From assembly GCA_016930595.1 (NCBI GenBank), contig JAFGGJ010000088.1, forward strand, positions 1 to 64,000: a stretch of DNA of 64,000 nucleotides. The letters are read 5' to 3'. Positions 35,783 to 44,544 of the stretch are shown here, one piece after another (positions within the stretch are counted from its first letter, which is position 1; each line of letters begins with the position of its first letter). The notes beneath the pieces are model-generated. The model was not told where the DNA came from and made no database searches. It worked only from the letters and a program-made list of their open reading frames with translations. The stretch comes from Planctomycetota bacterium. GTDB taxonomy: Bacteria; Planctomycetota; SZUA-567; JAFGGJ01. A program made the position numbers and the translations under genes.

Positions 35783-37167
35783 CGCCCGTCCCCGCCCAGC
35801 AGCCGGCGGTAACTCCACGCAAGCAGGCACGTGTAGCGGTGGAGGTTCTCGCCCGTGAAGGCGTCGTGGTGAATGAGCCACGGCCCTATATCCCTGCCGT
35901 AGACTTTCACCGCGCGCGACGGTATGAAATCAACCTTGTCCACTGCGATGGAGTCGCCGCCGCCGCAGGTGAACCGCGCCAGCGCCACGCCGAGCTGAGC
36001 GGGACGTATTCCAGGGCCGCCGGGAATCGCAATCGCGGCCGGTAACGTGCCCGAATGCTCAACATGGTCGACAAGGCCGGACGCCGCTGCCAGCAGCGTT
36101 TCCCGCGCCAGGCTCGTGCCCCCGCTTCCTGGTACCGCCTCGATGTGCACGGGAGCGTCTACGGCGGGCACGCAGAACGTGTCGCGGGAATTGCTCGTTG
36201 CCGCCTGCGCTAGGAGGACCAGAATCTGGGCAGCGGACAGGGTTGTCCCGGAGCGATCGTCAAGGTACGAGTCCACGCTTCCACCGGCCCACGCAGCAGC
36301 CAGTTCCTTTATGACGGATGTGTTCACCTTGTCCGTGCCTGTGGAAAACGAAGCCATTGCCTGTCGTATGCCGACCGGTTCGATCCCGTGTTCAAGAATC
36401 CGGTCGAGGTACCGACCGAAGGTTCCGACCCGGTGCGCCATGACGTCCGCGGGAACAAGCGGAGCGGGCTTCCAATCGTCGGGGACCGGGCAGGCGCCGT
36501 GCGCGAAGTTGACAACGTCCCAGAATTCTTCAAGGCTCCATTCGTTGGGGTGGTTGCCGTGGCTGATGATACCGTCCGGCGGGAGCTTCTCGGCAAGACG
36601 GGAAACATTCGCCCAGGCCGTTTCAAGGGCGCCGTCGCCCGCGCGGGCGTCGAAGGAAGCCCGCGATTTCCACAGGCCCGCGATATTGAAAACTCCCCCC
36701 AGTTGGGAAGGATACACGTCGTCGCCGAGGTACACGGACCCGCCCATGTAAGCCGGTACGCCCCACGCCTTCATGGCGCCGTACACAAAAGGGGTATAAC
36801 TGGCGCCGGGCTGGCCGTAGCAGACGATCTCCTTACCGAACGTATCCCTGGTCAAGCGGAAGCCCTCGGTTTCCCGTGAGAGGATTTCCGCCACGCCGTC
36901 CTGCCAGTCCAGGTGTTCGGTGTATTCCGCTATGGTCGGGTGGGCACTGTGCAGGTTCGTGTGGTAGCCTATTTCAAAAAGGTCGTCTTTCAGGGCGTCG
37001 ATGATATCCCGCCTGTTGCGTTCCACGAGGCAGCGGGTTTTCTCGCCCACCATCTTGAACACGGCTGGGATACGCCGCTTCCTGAATTCCCCCAGCAGCA
37101 GGAGCAGGGCATCGTCGCTCTCGGGATTGATGTAATCCTCGGTGTCCCACCAGAAAATAATCTTCAT
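35779..37167 (-). CDS. Polysaccharide deacetylase-like (NodB-type barrel) protein
   Basis: 462 residues, no signal peptide. The start MKIIFWWDTEDYINPESDDA places a DTED motif after the first strand, as in CE4/NodB-type deacetylases. FEIGYHTNLHSAHPTIAEY then supplies candidate metal histidines, and GIISHGNHPNEWSLEEFWD and VCYGQPGASYTPFVYGAM fit later barrel strands. The C-terminal about 180 residues (from KVNTSVIKELAAAW) are not recognised. Its TGA overlaps the ispH TTG by four bases. It may deacetylate or cleave an amide on a glycan; an uncharacterised barrel hydrolase is the alternative. Confidence 0.6.
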   Translation of the reverse strand: MKIIFWWDTEDYINPESDDALLLLLGEFRKRRIPAVFKMVGEKTRCLVERNRRDIIDALKDDLFEIGYHTNLHSAHPTIAEYTEHLDWQDGVAEILSRETEGFRLTRDTFGKEIVCYGQPGASYTPFVYGAMKAWGVPAYMGGSVYLGDDVYPSQLGGVFNIAGLWKSRASFDARAGDGALETAWANVSRLAEKLPPDGIISHGNHPNEWSLEEFWDVVNFAHGACPVPDDWKPAPLVPADVMAHRVGTFGRYLDRILEHGIEPVGIRQAMASFSTGTDKVNTSVIKELAAAWAGGSVDSYLDDRSGTTLSAAQILVLLAQAATSNSRDTFCVPAVDAPVHIEAVPGSGGTSLARETLLAAASGLVDHVEHSGTLPAAIAIPGGPGIRPAQLGVALARFTCGGGDSIAVDKVDFIPSRAVKVYGRDIGPWLIHHDAFTGENLHRYTCLLAWSYRRLLGGDGR

Positions 37168-37189
37168 CGGAATCGTCCCCGTTAGAAGA

Positions 37190-37696
37190 CTAGACGCGCC
37201 GGACGAGTTCTTTCAGGGGCTTGCGCTTTCTGGGCTTGCGCTGCTCTTCCCCCGGGTAGCCCACCGGAAGTAATATCACCGGCTCCCACGGTTCGGGTAT
37301 TCCCAGGATTTCCTTGACGGGCAGCGGATCGAACGCCATTATCCAGCACGTGCCCAGTCCCCTGGCCGTTGCCGCGAGCGTCAGGTGGTCCACGGCGATG
37401 GCTACGTCAATGTCCCTTGCAAGAGCGCCGTCCTTCCGCTTGTAGGATTGCTCGGCACTGCCGCAGAATACGAGTATCACGGGCGCCCTGTAGAACCATT
37501 CCTGGTCGTAGGCGCGTTTGAATTGCGAACGTGTCGCCGGTTCGCGCACCACGTAGACCATCCACGGCTGGCGGTTCGCTGCGGAAGGCGCAAGCCGGGC
37601 TTCTTCGAGAAGTTCGTCCAGCACTTCGTCCGATACCGCCGTGCCCATGTACTTGCGGCAGGAATAACGTTCCCTTACCAGTTCTTTCCAGTCCAT
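37190..37696 (-). CDS. Nitroreductase-family flavoprotein
   Basis: 168 residues from ATG 37696 (GGGGGA upstream; the frame extends further but lacks a site). FMN-binding features are the RYSCRKYMG start, RLAPSAANRQPWMVYVV and VDHLTLAATARGLGTCWIMA, with VILLPVGYPGE near the end. The basic Arg/Lys tail (KPRKRKPLKELVRRV) is typical of short nitroreductases of this group. It reduces nitro compounds, quinones or flavins with NAD(P)H; the physiological substrate is unknown. It lies 26 bases after scpB and is probably co-transcribed. Confidence 0.85.
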   Translation of the reverse strand: MDWKELVRERYSCRKYMGTAVSDEVLDELLEEARLAPSAANRQPWMVYVVREPATRSQFKRAYDQEWFYRAPVILVFCGSAEQSYKRKDGALARDIDVAIAVDHLTLAATARGLGTCWIMAFDPLPVKEILGIPEPWEPVILLPVGYPGEEQRKPRKRKPLKELVRRV

Positions 37697-37722
37697 GGCA
37701 TCCCCCGTCGTCTTGCAGAAAG

Positions 37723-38394
37723 TCAACTTTCAATCGAATCCGGATCGGGCAGTTCACGAAGGCTGGAAACGCCCAGTACCTGCAGGAACCTGTCCGTGGT
37801 GCCGTAGAGAAGGGGATTCCCGAGCCCTTCGCCACGTCCGACGACCTGCACCAGGCCTTTTTCGAGCAGCATGCGTAGGATGGGTCCGGAAGCTACGCCG
37901 CGCACGGACTCCACGTCCATGCGGCTGACCGGTTGATCGTAAGCAACGACCGACAGGACTTCCATGGCCGCCGGTGACAGCTTTCTACCGCCGGCGGATT
38001 TGTCCGCTGGCAGCACGTACGGCGCCATTTCTTTCCTGGTCAGCAGAACGAACCCCCCGGCTTCCTCGTGCAGTTCGAAAGCTCTGCCGCTTTCCAGGTA
38101 GAGTGTCTTGAGTTCCGCCAGCCCCCGGCGGACTTCCTTGCTGCGGGTCTTGGTCGCGCGGCCTATCTCCCTGGGAGTCAGCGGCTCCCGGTTGCAGAAG
38201 AGCACTGCTTCGATCCTTCGGCAGAGCTCCTCCAGCGGGATTTCGTCAGCCTGGGACTCTTCAGCCTCCGGCTCCCCGTCATCGGGGAGTTCCGCGCCGT
38301 CACTGTCGCCGGACAATTCGGCAGTGTTATCATCTTCGGCTTCGGCCGCGTCTTCCGCCGTACGGGGAGCGGCATCTTCCTCAGAGCCGTGCAA
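37723..38394 (-). CDS. scpB: Segregation and condensation protein B
   Basis: 223 residues. After an acidic start (about 1-50) come two winged-helix domains: LCRRIEAVLFCNREPLTPRE, then FVLLTRKEMAPYV, and KLSPAAMEVLSVVAYDQPVS with GNPLLYGTTDRFLQVLGV. This matches ScpB, the kleisin-associated partner of the SMC complex in chromosome segregation. scpA is not adjacent. The start is TTG 38394, overlapping the aminotransferase gene by 14 bases, with SD GGAGGA six bases upstream. A start inside the acidic region is possible. Confidence 0.9.
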   Translation of the reverse strand: MHGSEEDAAPRTAEDAAEAEDDNTAELSGDSDGAELPDDGEPEAEESQADEIPLEELCRRIEAVLFCNREPLTPREIGRATKTRSKEVRRGLAELKTLYLESGRAFELHEEAGGFVLLTRKEMAPYVLPADKSAGGRKLSPAAMEVLSVVAYDQPVSRMDVESVRGVASGPILRMLLEKGLVQVVGRGEGLGNPLLYGTTDRFLQVLGVSSLRELPDPDSIES

Positions 38395-39586
38395 ACCAGT
38401 CCTCCATCCTGTCCATTGCTTCTTTTATCCGCTCGGCGGGTTCCACGATGGCCAGTCGGAAAGCCCCTTCTCCCGCGCTGCCAAAGCCGCCGCCCGGCAT
38501 GGCCACCACTTTTATTTCCTCCATCATCCTGAAGGCGAACTCGATGCTCGGTGTGCTCCTCGCCTTCTTCGGCAGGTCGGCCCATACGAACATGCCGCCG
38601 CGCGGTTTTTCGAGTTCGAACCCCATGCGCTTCAGCGCCGGAACCATGATGTTCAGGCGCTTCTCATAAATCGCCGCCTGGGCGACGTGGTCCTCGTCGC
38701 AGTGGTCCAGGGTATACGCAGCCGCCTGCTGTATGGCCGCAAACAGGCTGTAGTCGTAGTAGCCCTTTATTGAAGCCAGGAGATAGAGAAGGTCCCTGTT
38801 CCCTACTCCATAGCCCACCCTCCACCCCGCCATGCTCCACGGCTTGGACATGGTGAAGAACTCCACCGCCACGTCGATCCCCCCGGGCACCTGGAGCACG
38901 CTCGGCGCCCTGTATCCTTCGAACACGGTCAGTCCATACGCAATGTCGCTCAGGATGTAAAAGCCGTATTGCTTTGCCATCGCCACGGCCTTCTCGTAGA
39001 ACGGCAGGTCCACGGTCCGCCCGGTGGGATTGTGCGGAAAACACAGTACAAGCACTTTGGGCCGGGGGACGAGCGTCCGGCAGAGCTCTTCCACCTTGTC
39101 CAGCAAGTCTTCCGTCTTCCTGGGGAACGGTATCCCCACCGAAGTGCCGCCGGCCAGCATCGGCGCATAGAGATGTGGCGGAAAGGCCGGCACGGGCATC
39201 AGCACCACGTCGCCGGGGTTCAGGAGCGAGATCCACATGTGGCTTATGCCTTCCTTGGATCCCACCGTGGCCAGTGTTTCGGTGACCGGGTCCAGCTTCA
39301 CGCCGTGCGTCCTGTCGTAGAACCTTGCAACGGCTTCTTTGAGCGCGGGAATCCCCTTGGCCGCCGAATACCTATGGATGCCCGGCTTGTCCAGGCATTT
39401 CTTCAGTTCCGCCACAGCCGTTTCGGGAGGCGGGTCGGTCGGACTTCCCATGCCGAGGTCTATTACGTCGTGCCCTTCCGCCAGCAGCCTGTCCCTGGCG
39501 GCGTTTATTTCGCCGAAAAGATACGGCGGCAGTTTGTGCATGCGTTCCGCTGCCATTCCGGGCAGGTCGGTTCGGCGTTGTTGCAT
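38381..39586 (-). CDS. Class I PLP aminotransferase (AlaC / LL-DAP aminotransferase-like)
   Basis: 401 residues, fold-type I. RMHKLPPYLFGEINAARDRL and VIDLGMGSPTDPPPETAV match the AlaC/DapL-like branch. PLP-contact motifs are CFPHNPTGRTVDLPF and SDIAYGLTVFEG; the Schiff-base lysine is in FTMSKPWSMAGWRVGYG. AlaC moves amino groups between glutamate and pyruvate, DapL makes LL-diaminopimelate, and sequence alone does not decide. It lies six bases after the parvulin gene and overlaps scpB, so the parvulin-aminotransferase-scpB-nitroreductase run is probably one transcript. Confidence 0.85.
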   Translation of the reverse strand: MQQRRTDLPGMAAERMHKLPPYLFGEINAARDRLLAEGHDVIDLGMGSPTDPPPETAVAELKKCLDKPGIHRYSAAKGIPALKEAVARFYDRTHGVKLDPVTETLATVGSKEGISHMWISLLNPGDVVLMPVPAFPPHLYAPMLAGGTSVGIPFPRKTEDLLDKVEELCRTLVPRPKVLVLCFPHNPTGRTVDLPFYEKAVAMAKQYGFYILSDIAYGLTVFEGYRAPSVLQVPGGIDVAVEFFTMSKPWSMAGWRVGYGVGNRDLLYLLASIKGYYDYSLFAAIQQAAAYTLDHCDEDHVAQAAIYEKRLNIMVPALKRMGFELEKPRGGMFVWADLPKKARSTPSIEFAFRMMEEIKVVAMPGGGFGSAGEGAFRLAIVEPAERIKEAMDRMEDWFARL

Positions 39587-39592
39587 TTCAGC

Positions 39593-40642
39593 CTACTCTT
39601 CCGTTATGAAGAATTCTCCCGGTTTCTTGTCTGCCGGTCCGGGCGTTTCCGGCTTTGTGGTTTCGGGTTCCGCCGTGCTGTGACTGCTTTCAAGCGCGGC
39701 GTCGAGGTGTCTTTCCACCTTGGCGGCGTTTACGAGCCGCAGGGTAAAGGCATCTGCCTCGGTGCGCACCATTTCATCCAGGTAGTCGGAGCGCACGAGA
39801 TCTTTCACCTTTTCGAATTCGGGGCGGCTGCCCTCTATCTTCTGGGTCACTTTTATTACATGGTAGCCCCACATCGACTGTATGGGCCCGGCGATGCTGC
39901 CCTGTTCGAGTTCATAGGCCACCTGCAGGATGCCGGGGCCCCACGGAAAAGTCTCCGGCGCGCTGAAGCCCAGGTCGCCGCCCTGGGCCGCAGATTCCTT
40001 GTCCTCGCTCGTCTCCCGCGCCAGCCGAGCGAAGTCCTCGCCTGCAACGGCTTTTCCGTAGATCGATTCCGCCTTCTTCTGCGCGGCGCCCCAGTTTTCC
40101 TGCCCCCGTTCGGTCATGGCTTTTACCAGTATGTGGCTGATCCGCACTCTGGGCGGCTGGCGGTACTGCTCCTGGTTCTTGGCCCAGTAGATCTGCAGTT
40201 TCGCCTCGGGCACTTCACCCGTTCCGATTATCTGCTGACGCAGGAAGAGCCTGAGAGCAAGAACCTCGTCGGCATATTCCTGCTCGGTCATGCCCAGTTG
40301 CCTGCGGGCCATTTCCGCCAGCGTGGTCCGCCCCTTGAAAGTGCGCTCTATGTTCCGTCTTTCCTCATCGAGCGCCAGCTCCAGGTCTTCTTTGGCCGCC
40401 TTGAAATTCGCTTTCTCCATGGCGTCCTTCAGCACTTCCCTGTAGACAAGTCTTTCAAGGACCTCCGGGCCGTACATCCTCAGCAGCATGTTGTTAAGCT
40501 GGCCCAGGGTGATCGGCCGGTCGTTGACGCTGGCCACCACTGTTTCACCGGGGCCTTCGCTGCATGCGGCTCCGCCGGTTCCGAGCACTATGAACAGGAC
40601 CAGCCCCGCCGCACCTGTTCGCATACCCATGTTCGTAGACAT
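39593..40642 (-). CDS. Parvulin-type peptidyl-prolyl isomerase (SurA/PrsA-like)
   Basis: 349 residues with a signal peptide ending near GTGGAACSEG, possibly a lipoprotein. A helical SurA-like N-domain follows (VASVNDRPITLGQLNNML; long charged helices with LALDEERRNIERTFKG). The parvulin domain (about 165-275) has RVRISHILVKA, AQGGDLGF and MWGYHVIKVTQK. The tail is Pro/Glu-rich. It should act as a periplasmic foldase for exported or outer-membrane proteins, of which this window encodes many. The ATG at 40642 has SD AAAGGA, and a promoter lies just upstream. Confidence 0.9.
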   Translation of the reverse strand: MSTNMGMRTGAAGLVLFIVLGTGGAACSEGPGETVVASVNDRPITLGQLNNMLLRMYGPEVLERLVYREVLKDAMEKANFKAAKEDLELALDEERRNIERTFKGRTTLAEMARRQLGMTEQEYADEVLALRLFLRQQIIGTGEVPEAKLQIYWAKNQEQYRQPPRVRISHILVKAMTERGQENWGAAQKKAESIYGKAVAGEDFARLARETSEDKESAAQGGDLGFSAPETFPWGPGILQVAYELEQGSIAGPIQSMWGYHVIKVTQKIEGSRPEFEKVKDLVRSDYLDEMVRTEADAFTLRLVNAAKVERHLDAALESSHSTAEPETTKPETPGPADKKPGEFFITEE

Positions 40643-40665
40643 GACACATCCTTTCTCGACCGCGG

Positions 40666-40694
40666 ATTATACTCCGCCTTGCCGCCCACGCCAA
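40666..40694 (-). promoter_or_regulatory. Promoter of the parvulin gene cluster
   Basis: On the minus strand TTGGCG (40694-40689), a 17-base spacer and a perfect TATAAT (40671-40666), 24 bases before the ATG at 40642. The rest of the 239-base divergent gap shows no gene. Confidence 0.6.
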
Positions 40695-40810
40695 CTAATA
40701 TGGATGCACGGCTCCCGCCGCCTCGGGTGCCTCTCTCGTCAGCGATCAACGCCAGGAGGACTTTTTCCAGGATATTCTGCTGTCCGGGGGCTCCACGGAC
40801 GACAATTGAA

Positions 40811-40838
40811 TTGACAGGGTTTCTCGAGTTGCTAAACT
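40811..40838 (+). promoter_or_regulatory. Promoter of the TPR-roadblock pair
   Basis: A perfect TTGACA (40811-40816), a 16-base spacer and TAAACT (40833-40838), 44 bases before the ATG at 40882. Confidence 0.55.
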
Positions 40839-40881
40839 CTTATGGCTGGTGTTGTTACTGAAAAAGGGGCATTGAGAGCAC

Positions 40882-42003
40882 ATGGGTATTATCTCCAGCC
40901 TGGTACGAGGTTGGGAAAAGCGCCGCCTGGAGAAGATCGAAAAGAACTCTCCACGTCCTCCGGCGGAAGTCTTTATCCGCCTCTACGAGATTTATCACTC
41001 TGAAGGCGAAGTCAACGCGGCCAGCCGTGTCGCCAAGCGCGGCATGCGGCTCTATCCCCATAATCCCGATATCGGCAAGGCCTCCAGGGATATGGACAGG
41101 ATGGTCCGTGAGATCGAGAAGGAGCGCCTCCGCCAGAAGATCGAATCCTACCCTAACCCCATACTCTATGCCAGGCTCGCCGAGCTTTACAAGACCGACG
41201 GCGAAATCGGCGCTTCGGTCAAGGTCTGTGAAGCCGGTATAAGGGCCTTCCCCGACTACGGCGGCACCTACCTGCTTCTCGGCCAGATATGTTTCGACCA
41301 GGAAGATTTTGACGGGGCTCTCAGTTACCTGGAAAAGGCCGCTGAACTCGATCGCTACAACTACATGGCGCTCAGGCTCCTTGCCGACACCTACATGAAG
41401 CAGGGACGTTACATGGACGCCGTCCAGAACCTTGACGCCATCCTCTACTTCGCCCCCGGTGACGAACAGGTGCTCGATGCGCTCAAGGCCGCCAAGACCG
41501 CCGCCGGCATCCAGGAAGAAGTTCCGCCCGAAGCCGCTCCCGCCGAGGCCGTACCCGCGCCGGCGCCGACTACCAAGGTCAAGCCCCGCGAGCCCGCCAA
41601 AGGCGCCAGTACCGTCGCACGCCAGATGAAGATGAAGGCCGCCGCCAAGAAGCAGGTGGCCTACACGGACGCCATCGAAATCCTGAAGACCATCGAGGGT
41701 GTGCACGGTGCGCTGCTGGTTGACGCTTTCGGCCTTGTCATTGCCAGCTACCTGTCGCAGGACGTGGACGAGGAACTCGCCGGCGCCATGATCACCAACA
41801 TCTACAGGTCCACTGCCAGGAGTGCCCAGCAGATGGGCCTGGGCAGTTTTGAAGACGGTGTCATCGAAGGTGAAAGCGGCAACATCCACCTGATTGCCAT
41901 TCAGGACATGATCCTCGCCGTTTTCGCCGCCGCGACCATCAAGATGGGCCTGCTCGAAAAGGCCATCCGTGACTTTGCCAACGCTGTTCTGGAGGTAGGC
42001 TGA
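40882..42003 (+). CDS. TPR protein with C-terminal roadblock/LC7 domain
   Basis: 373 residues. TPR-like repeats (about 25-215) include PPAEVFIRLYEIYHSEGEVN, NPILYARLAELYKTDGEIG, YLLLGQICFDQEDFDGALSY and MALRLLADTYMKQGRYMDAV. A Pro/Ala/Lys linker (about 220-258) leads to a roadblock/LC7 domain (about 262-373: DAIEILKTIEGVHGALLVDA, IHLIAIQDMILAVFAA). Roadblock proteins such as MglB regulate small Ras-like GTPases in polarity and motility. The stop overlaps the start of a second roadblock gene, so the two probably heterodimerise. No MglA-like GTPase is nearby. Confidence 0.85.
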   Translation: MGIISSLVRGWEKRRLEKIEKNSPRPPAEVFIRLYEIYHSEGEVNAASRVAKRGMRLYPHNPDIGKASRDMDRMVREIEKERLRQKIESYPNPILYARLAELYKTDGEIGASVKVCEAGIRAFPDYGGTYLLLGQICFDQEDFDGALSYLEKAAELDRYNYMALRLLADTYMKQGRYMDAVQNLDAILYFAPGDEQVLDALKAAKTAAGIQEEVPPEAAPAEAVPAPAPTTKVKPREPAKGASTVARQMKMKAAAKKQVAYTDAIEILKTIEGVHGALLVDAFGLVIASYLSQDVDEELAGAMITNIYRSTARSAQQMGLGSFEDGVIEGESGNIHLIAIQDMILAVFAAATIKMGLLEKAIRDFANAVLEVG

Positions 42004-42362
42004 TGGCCCACGGTATGGGTGATATTCTCGACCGCCTGAACCGCATCGAAGGCGTCAAGGGCTCGATGGTCGTCGGGCGCGACGGCATCGTTGTCGCCAG
42101 CGATTTCGCCGATTTCATCAATGAAGATGCCGTGGCGGCGGTTTCCAGCGCCATTCTCTCCAGCCTCGACGGCGCCCTCAAGCGCCTCGAAATGGGCGGC
42201 TTCAAACGCTTCGTCATCACCGGCTCTGACGCCAAGATCGTGCTGATGAAGGGCCGCAATACCCTCGTGCTGGTCCTTCTTCGCAAGGATATCAACCTCG
42301 GCTTCGTGGGCGTCGAAATACGCGAAGCCGTAGCCGAGATCGACGAGCGCACACACCTCTGA
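42003..42362 (+). CDS. Roadblock/LC7-domain protein (MglB-like)
   Basis: 119 residues forming one roadblock domain: ILDRLNRIEGVKGSMVVGRD, FVITGSDAKIVLMKGRN and LVLVLLRKDINLGFVGVEIR. Family members dimerise and act as GTPase regulators or scaffolds. The ATG shares one base with the upstream TGA (TGATG), so it is translated together with the TPR-roadblock protein. It converges on the GH123-like gene across a 47-base gap in which I see no clear terminator. Confidence 0.85.
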   Translation: MAHGMGDILDRLNRIEGVKGSMVVGRDGIVVASDFADFINEDAVAAVSSAILSSLDGALKRLEMGGFKRFVITGSDAKIVLMKGRNTLVLVLLRKDINLGFVGVEIREAVAEIDERTHL

Positions 42363-42409
42363 ACCGCGCCGTTCGCCGCGTTTCCCGCGCGCATCCCGTC
42401 CCGTCGACG

Positions 42410-44461
42410 TCAATCGTAGCCTGTTATCATGTCCACTTCCCCGCAGGGCGCGTATTCCTTGCCCCAGCCTTCCAGTTTCGTATCGGACTTGGTTCCCTTG
42501 ATGATATCGTTCAGAATCATTCGCGCCCGGGCGACGTCTTCAACGTTGTTGGTGAACCAGAAGCCGCGCGAATCCGACTTTCCCCTGTACTCCCTGTCCG
42601 TGGCCGGCCCCATTCGGACCATCTGCGACAGCAATTTTTCGGTGGCCTGCCGGTTTTTCTTCCGCGCCATTGCCAGGTATTCATAGTCGTTTACTGAATC
42701 CCGCCACAGCTTGAGACGCCGGCTTGCCAGCACTCCCTTGAATCCCAGACCCTTACCGTTGTAGAGCACAAAGTGATCCGTTGTGCCTTCCGGATCGCCT
42801 GTCCCGGGACTCGTCTTGTAAAACACCCGGCCTTCTATTCCCATGGCGGCGTGTTTCCACGCCAGTCCCGAAAATGCGCCCGAATGGACGGCCAGGCTGT
42901 TTGTGTCGTACCCCGATGTCCCGTACTGGTCGAACATGACTTCGTCCGTGTTGTACTGCGATATCAGGTGCTGCGCACCCTCGGAATGCGTGACTCCCAC
43001 AACCCATCTGTCCGTTACCGGCTTCAACCACAGGGCCGCGTTTCCCGTATTGAATTGTTTTGCTTTCCAGCATCTTGTGCCCTTGCCGGCTGGAGTCAGC
43101 ATCCTGTCGCACTCCCAGTGGCCGATGTCCAGCCTTGTCAGGACGGTTATTTTCTTCTTCGACGCATTCCGGAACGCCCATTTTGCAACCGACTGCAGGT
43201 AGTGCAGTCCCCTGTAATCGGCGGCATCCGTGGGTTCGTCCAGCTTCCAGGGAGTGCGGTTTCTATCCCTGTTGGGTTTCTGGTTGAAATAGATCTCGAA
43301 CCCGGTCTGCGTCCAGCCTTTATCCGCAAAGTGATCCACGTACTGTTCCGCCACCGCGCGCCACGTTTCTTCGTATTCCCGCAGCCGCGGGTCCCGCCCG
43401 GGGCCTTCCGGTATGCTGCTTTTGAACGGAGTGAAGTCGAACTGCCCCTCCGGCGAACTTCGCATCCCCACGGGATAATTGATATTGAACGCAAGCGTGA
43501 AGATCGCCGGCGGCTGTCCGTACTTACCCGTCTTGCCGTCAAGCAGCGCCCCGAACCGCTTGTCGAACCCTTCGAACGAAACCACCTTCGCGTCCGCTCC
43601 CTGCCCCGTTACCGGGTATGCATAGCGGGGGGAACCTCTCTGCGAATGGTACGGCAGGATGTTCAGGAACGCCCGGTTGTCCAACGTCAGCTTGTATACC
43701 GCCTGTTCGATTGCTATCGCTTCATCGGATGTCGTGAAATCCTCTCCGCCGCCGTCGGACATCCTGCTGTCCATGTCGAACAATCCCAGCGGGCTGCTGT
43801 ACGAAAGCAGGTCAAGCCGGTACGTGGGCGTGTCGGGCAGGACGAAGTCCATGACTTCTATGGAAAGACCCAGGCGCGCCGCCTCCCGCCCTTCCCGCAG
43901 GACCGTCAGCACCCCTCGCTTTTCCCCGGGAGCAGCGTCCTTCGGTATCCATACCTCCACCAGCGCCGCTCCCACCCTGTTCCCGGCGCGCGGCAATCCC
44001 TTTATGTCGATCGGAATGTCGAACGACCTGATTCCGCAGACGCTCCCGTCAAGCGGGACCACGACGTCGGGTACCAGGTCTTTCGACTTGGTCTTGGACC
44101 ATGCTACCACGCTGAAGGTCACCCTCTCGACGGGAATGCCTTCCAGCTTCTCGACGCGGAACGTGTAGTCCTTGCCGGCCGTGGGGATTAGTATCTGCGC
44201 GGCTACTTCCTGGTTTTTCGCCCCGCGCAGCTTTATCGTTGCGCTGCCGGCGTCCCAGCAGGCGTTTCCACGCGCCAGCCTGGACGTGTCGCCGTCGGCC
44301 AGTTCATAGCACTTGCCGTCCGTACGGATCCCGTAGGCGGCGCTTGCGGCGTACACGCCGTTCGATGCAAATTTCATGGCTTCTCCTTCCACTGCGCCGG
44401 CATTGCATCCGCACGACCATCCCGTCCAGACCAGCCCTGCGGCAATAAGCAGCTTTCTCAT
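42410..44461 (-). CDS. GH123-like (DUF4091) secreted protein
   Basis: 683 residues with a signal peptide and probable lipidation site (WSCGCNAG). An N-terminal beta-sandwich (about 40-230) with VGAALVEVWIPKDAAPGEKR parallels the corresponding part of the 995-residue lipoprotein at 3718. A barrel region follows with HFADKGWTQTGFEIYFNQKP and WKLDEPTDAADYRGLHYLQ; the Asp-Glu of LDEP is the expected GH123 catalytic pair. The C-terminal part (LWRDSVNDYEYLAMARK) is typical of DUF4091. It probably acts on amino-sugar glycans outside the cell; substrate unknown. It lacks the CBM and FnIII modules of its paralogue. Confidence 0.75.
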   Translation of the reverse strand: MRKLLIAAGLVWTGWSCGCNAGAVEGEAMKFASNGVYAASAAYGIRTDGKCYELADGDTSRLARGNACWDAGSATIKLRGAKNQEVAAQILIPTAGKDYTFRVEKLEGIPVERVTFSVVAWSKTKSKDLVPDVVVPLDGSVCGIRSFDIPIDIKGLPRAGNRVGAALVEVWIPKDAAPGEKRGVLTVLREGREAARLGLSIEVMDFVLPDTPTYRLDLLSYSSPLGLFDMDSRMSDGGGEDFTTSDEAIAIEQAVYKLTLDNRAFLNILPYHSQRGSPRYAYPVTGQGADAKVVSFEGFDKRFGALLDGKTGKYGQPPAIFTLAFNINYPVGMRSSPEGQFDFTPFKSSIPEGPGRDPRLREYEETWRAVAEQYVDHFADKGWTQTGFEIYFNQKPNRDRNRTPWKLDEPTDAADYRGLHYLQSVAKWAFRNASKKKITVLTRLDIGHWECDRMLTPAGKGTRCWKAKQFNTGNAALWLKPVTDRWVVGVTHSEGAQHLISQYNTDEVMFDQYGTSGYDTNSLAVHSGAFSGLAWKHAAMGIEGRVFYKTSPGTGDPEGTTDHFVLYNGKGLGFKGVLASRRLKLWRDSVNDYEYLAMARKKNRQATEKLLSQMVRMGPATDREYRGKSDSRGFWFTNNVEDVARARMILNDIIKGTKSDTKLEGWGKEYAPCGEVDMITGYD

Positions 44462-44485
44462 CTTGTCCCTCCTTGCATTTCAAAT

Positions 44486-44514
44486 AGTATACGGGATTGG
44501 GTGTGTTTTGTCGG
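44486..44514 (-). promoter_or_regulatory. Promoter of the 683-residue GH123-like gene
   Basis: On the minus strand CCGACA (44514-44509), a 17-base spacer and TATACT (44491-44486), followed by SD AAGGAGGG before the ATG at 44461. Confidence 0.45.
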
Positions 44515-44544
44515 TACCGCAATTCCAGGAATGGAGTATTCCTC

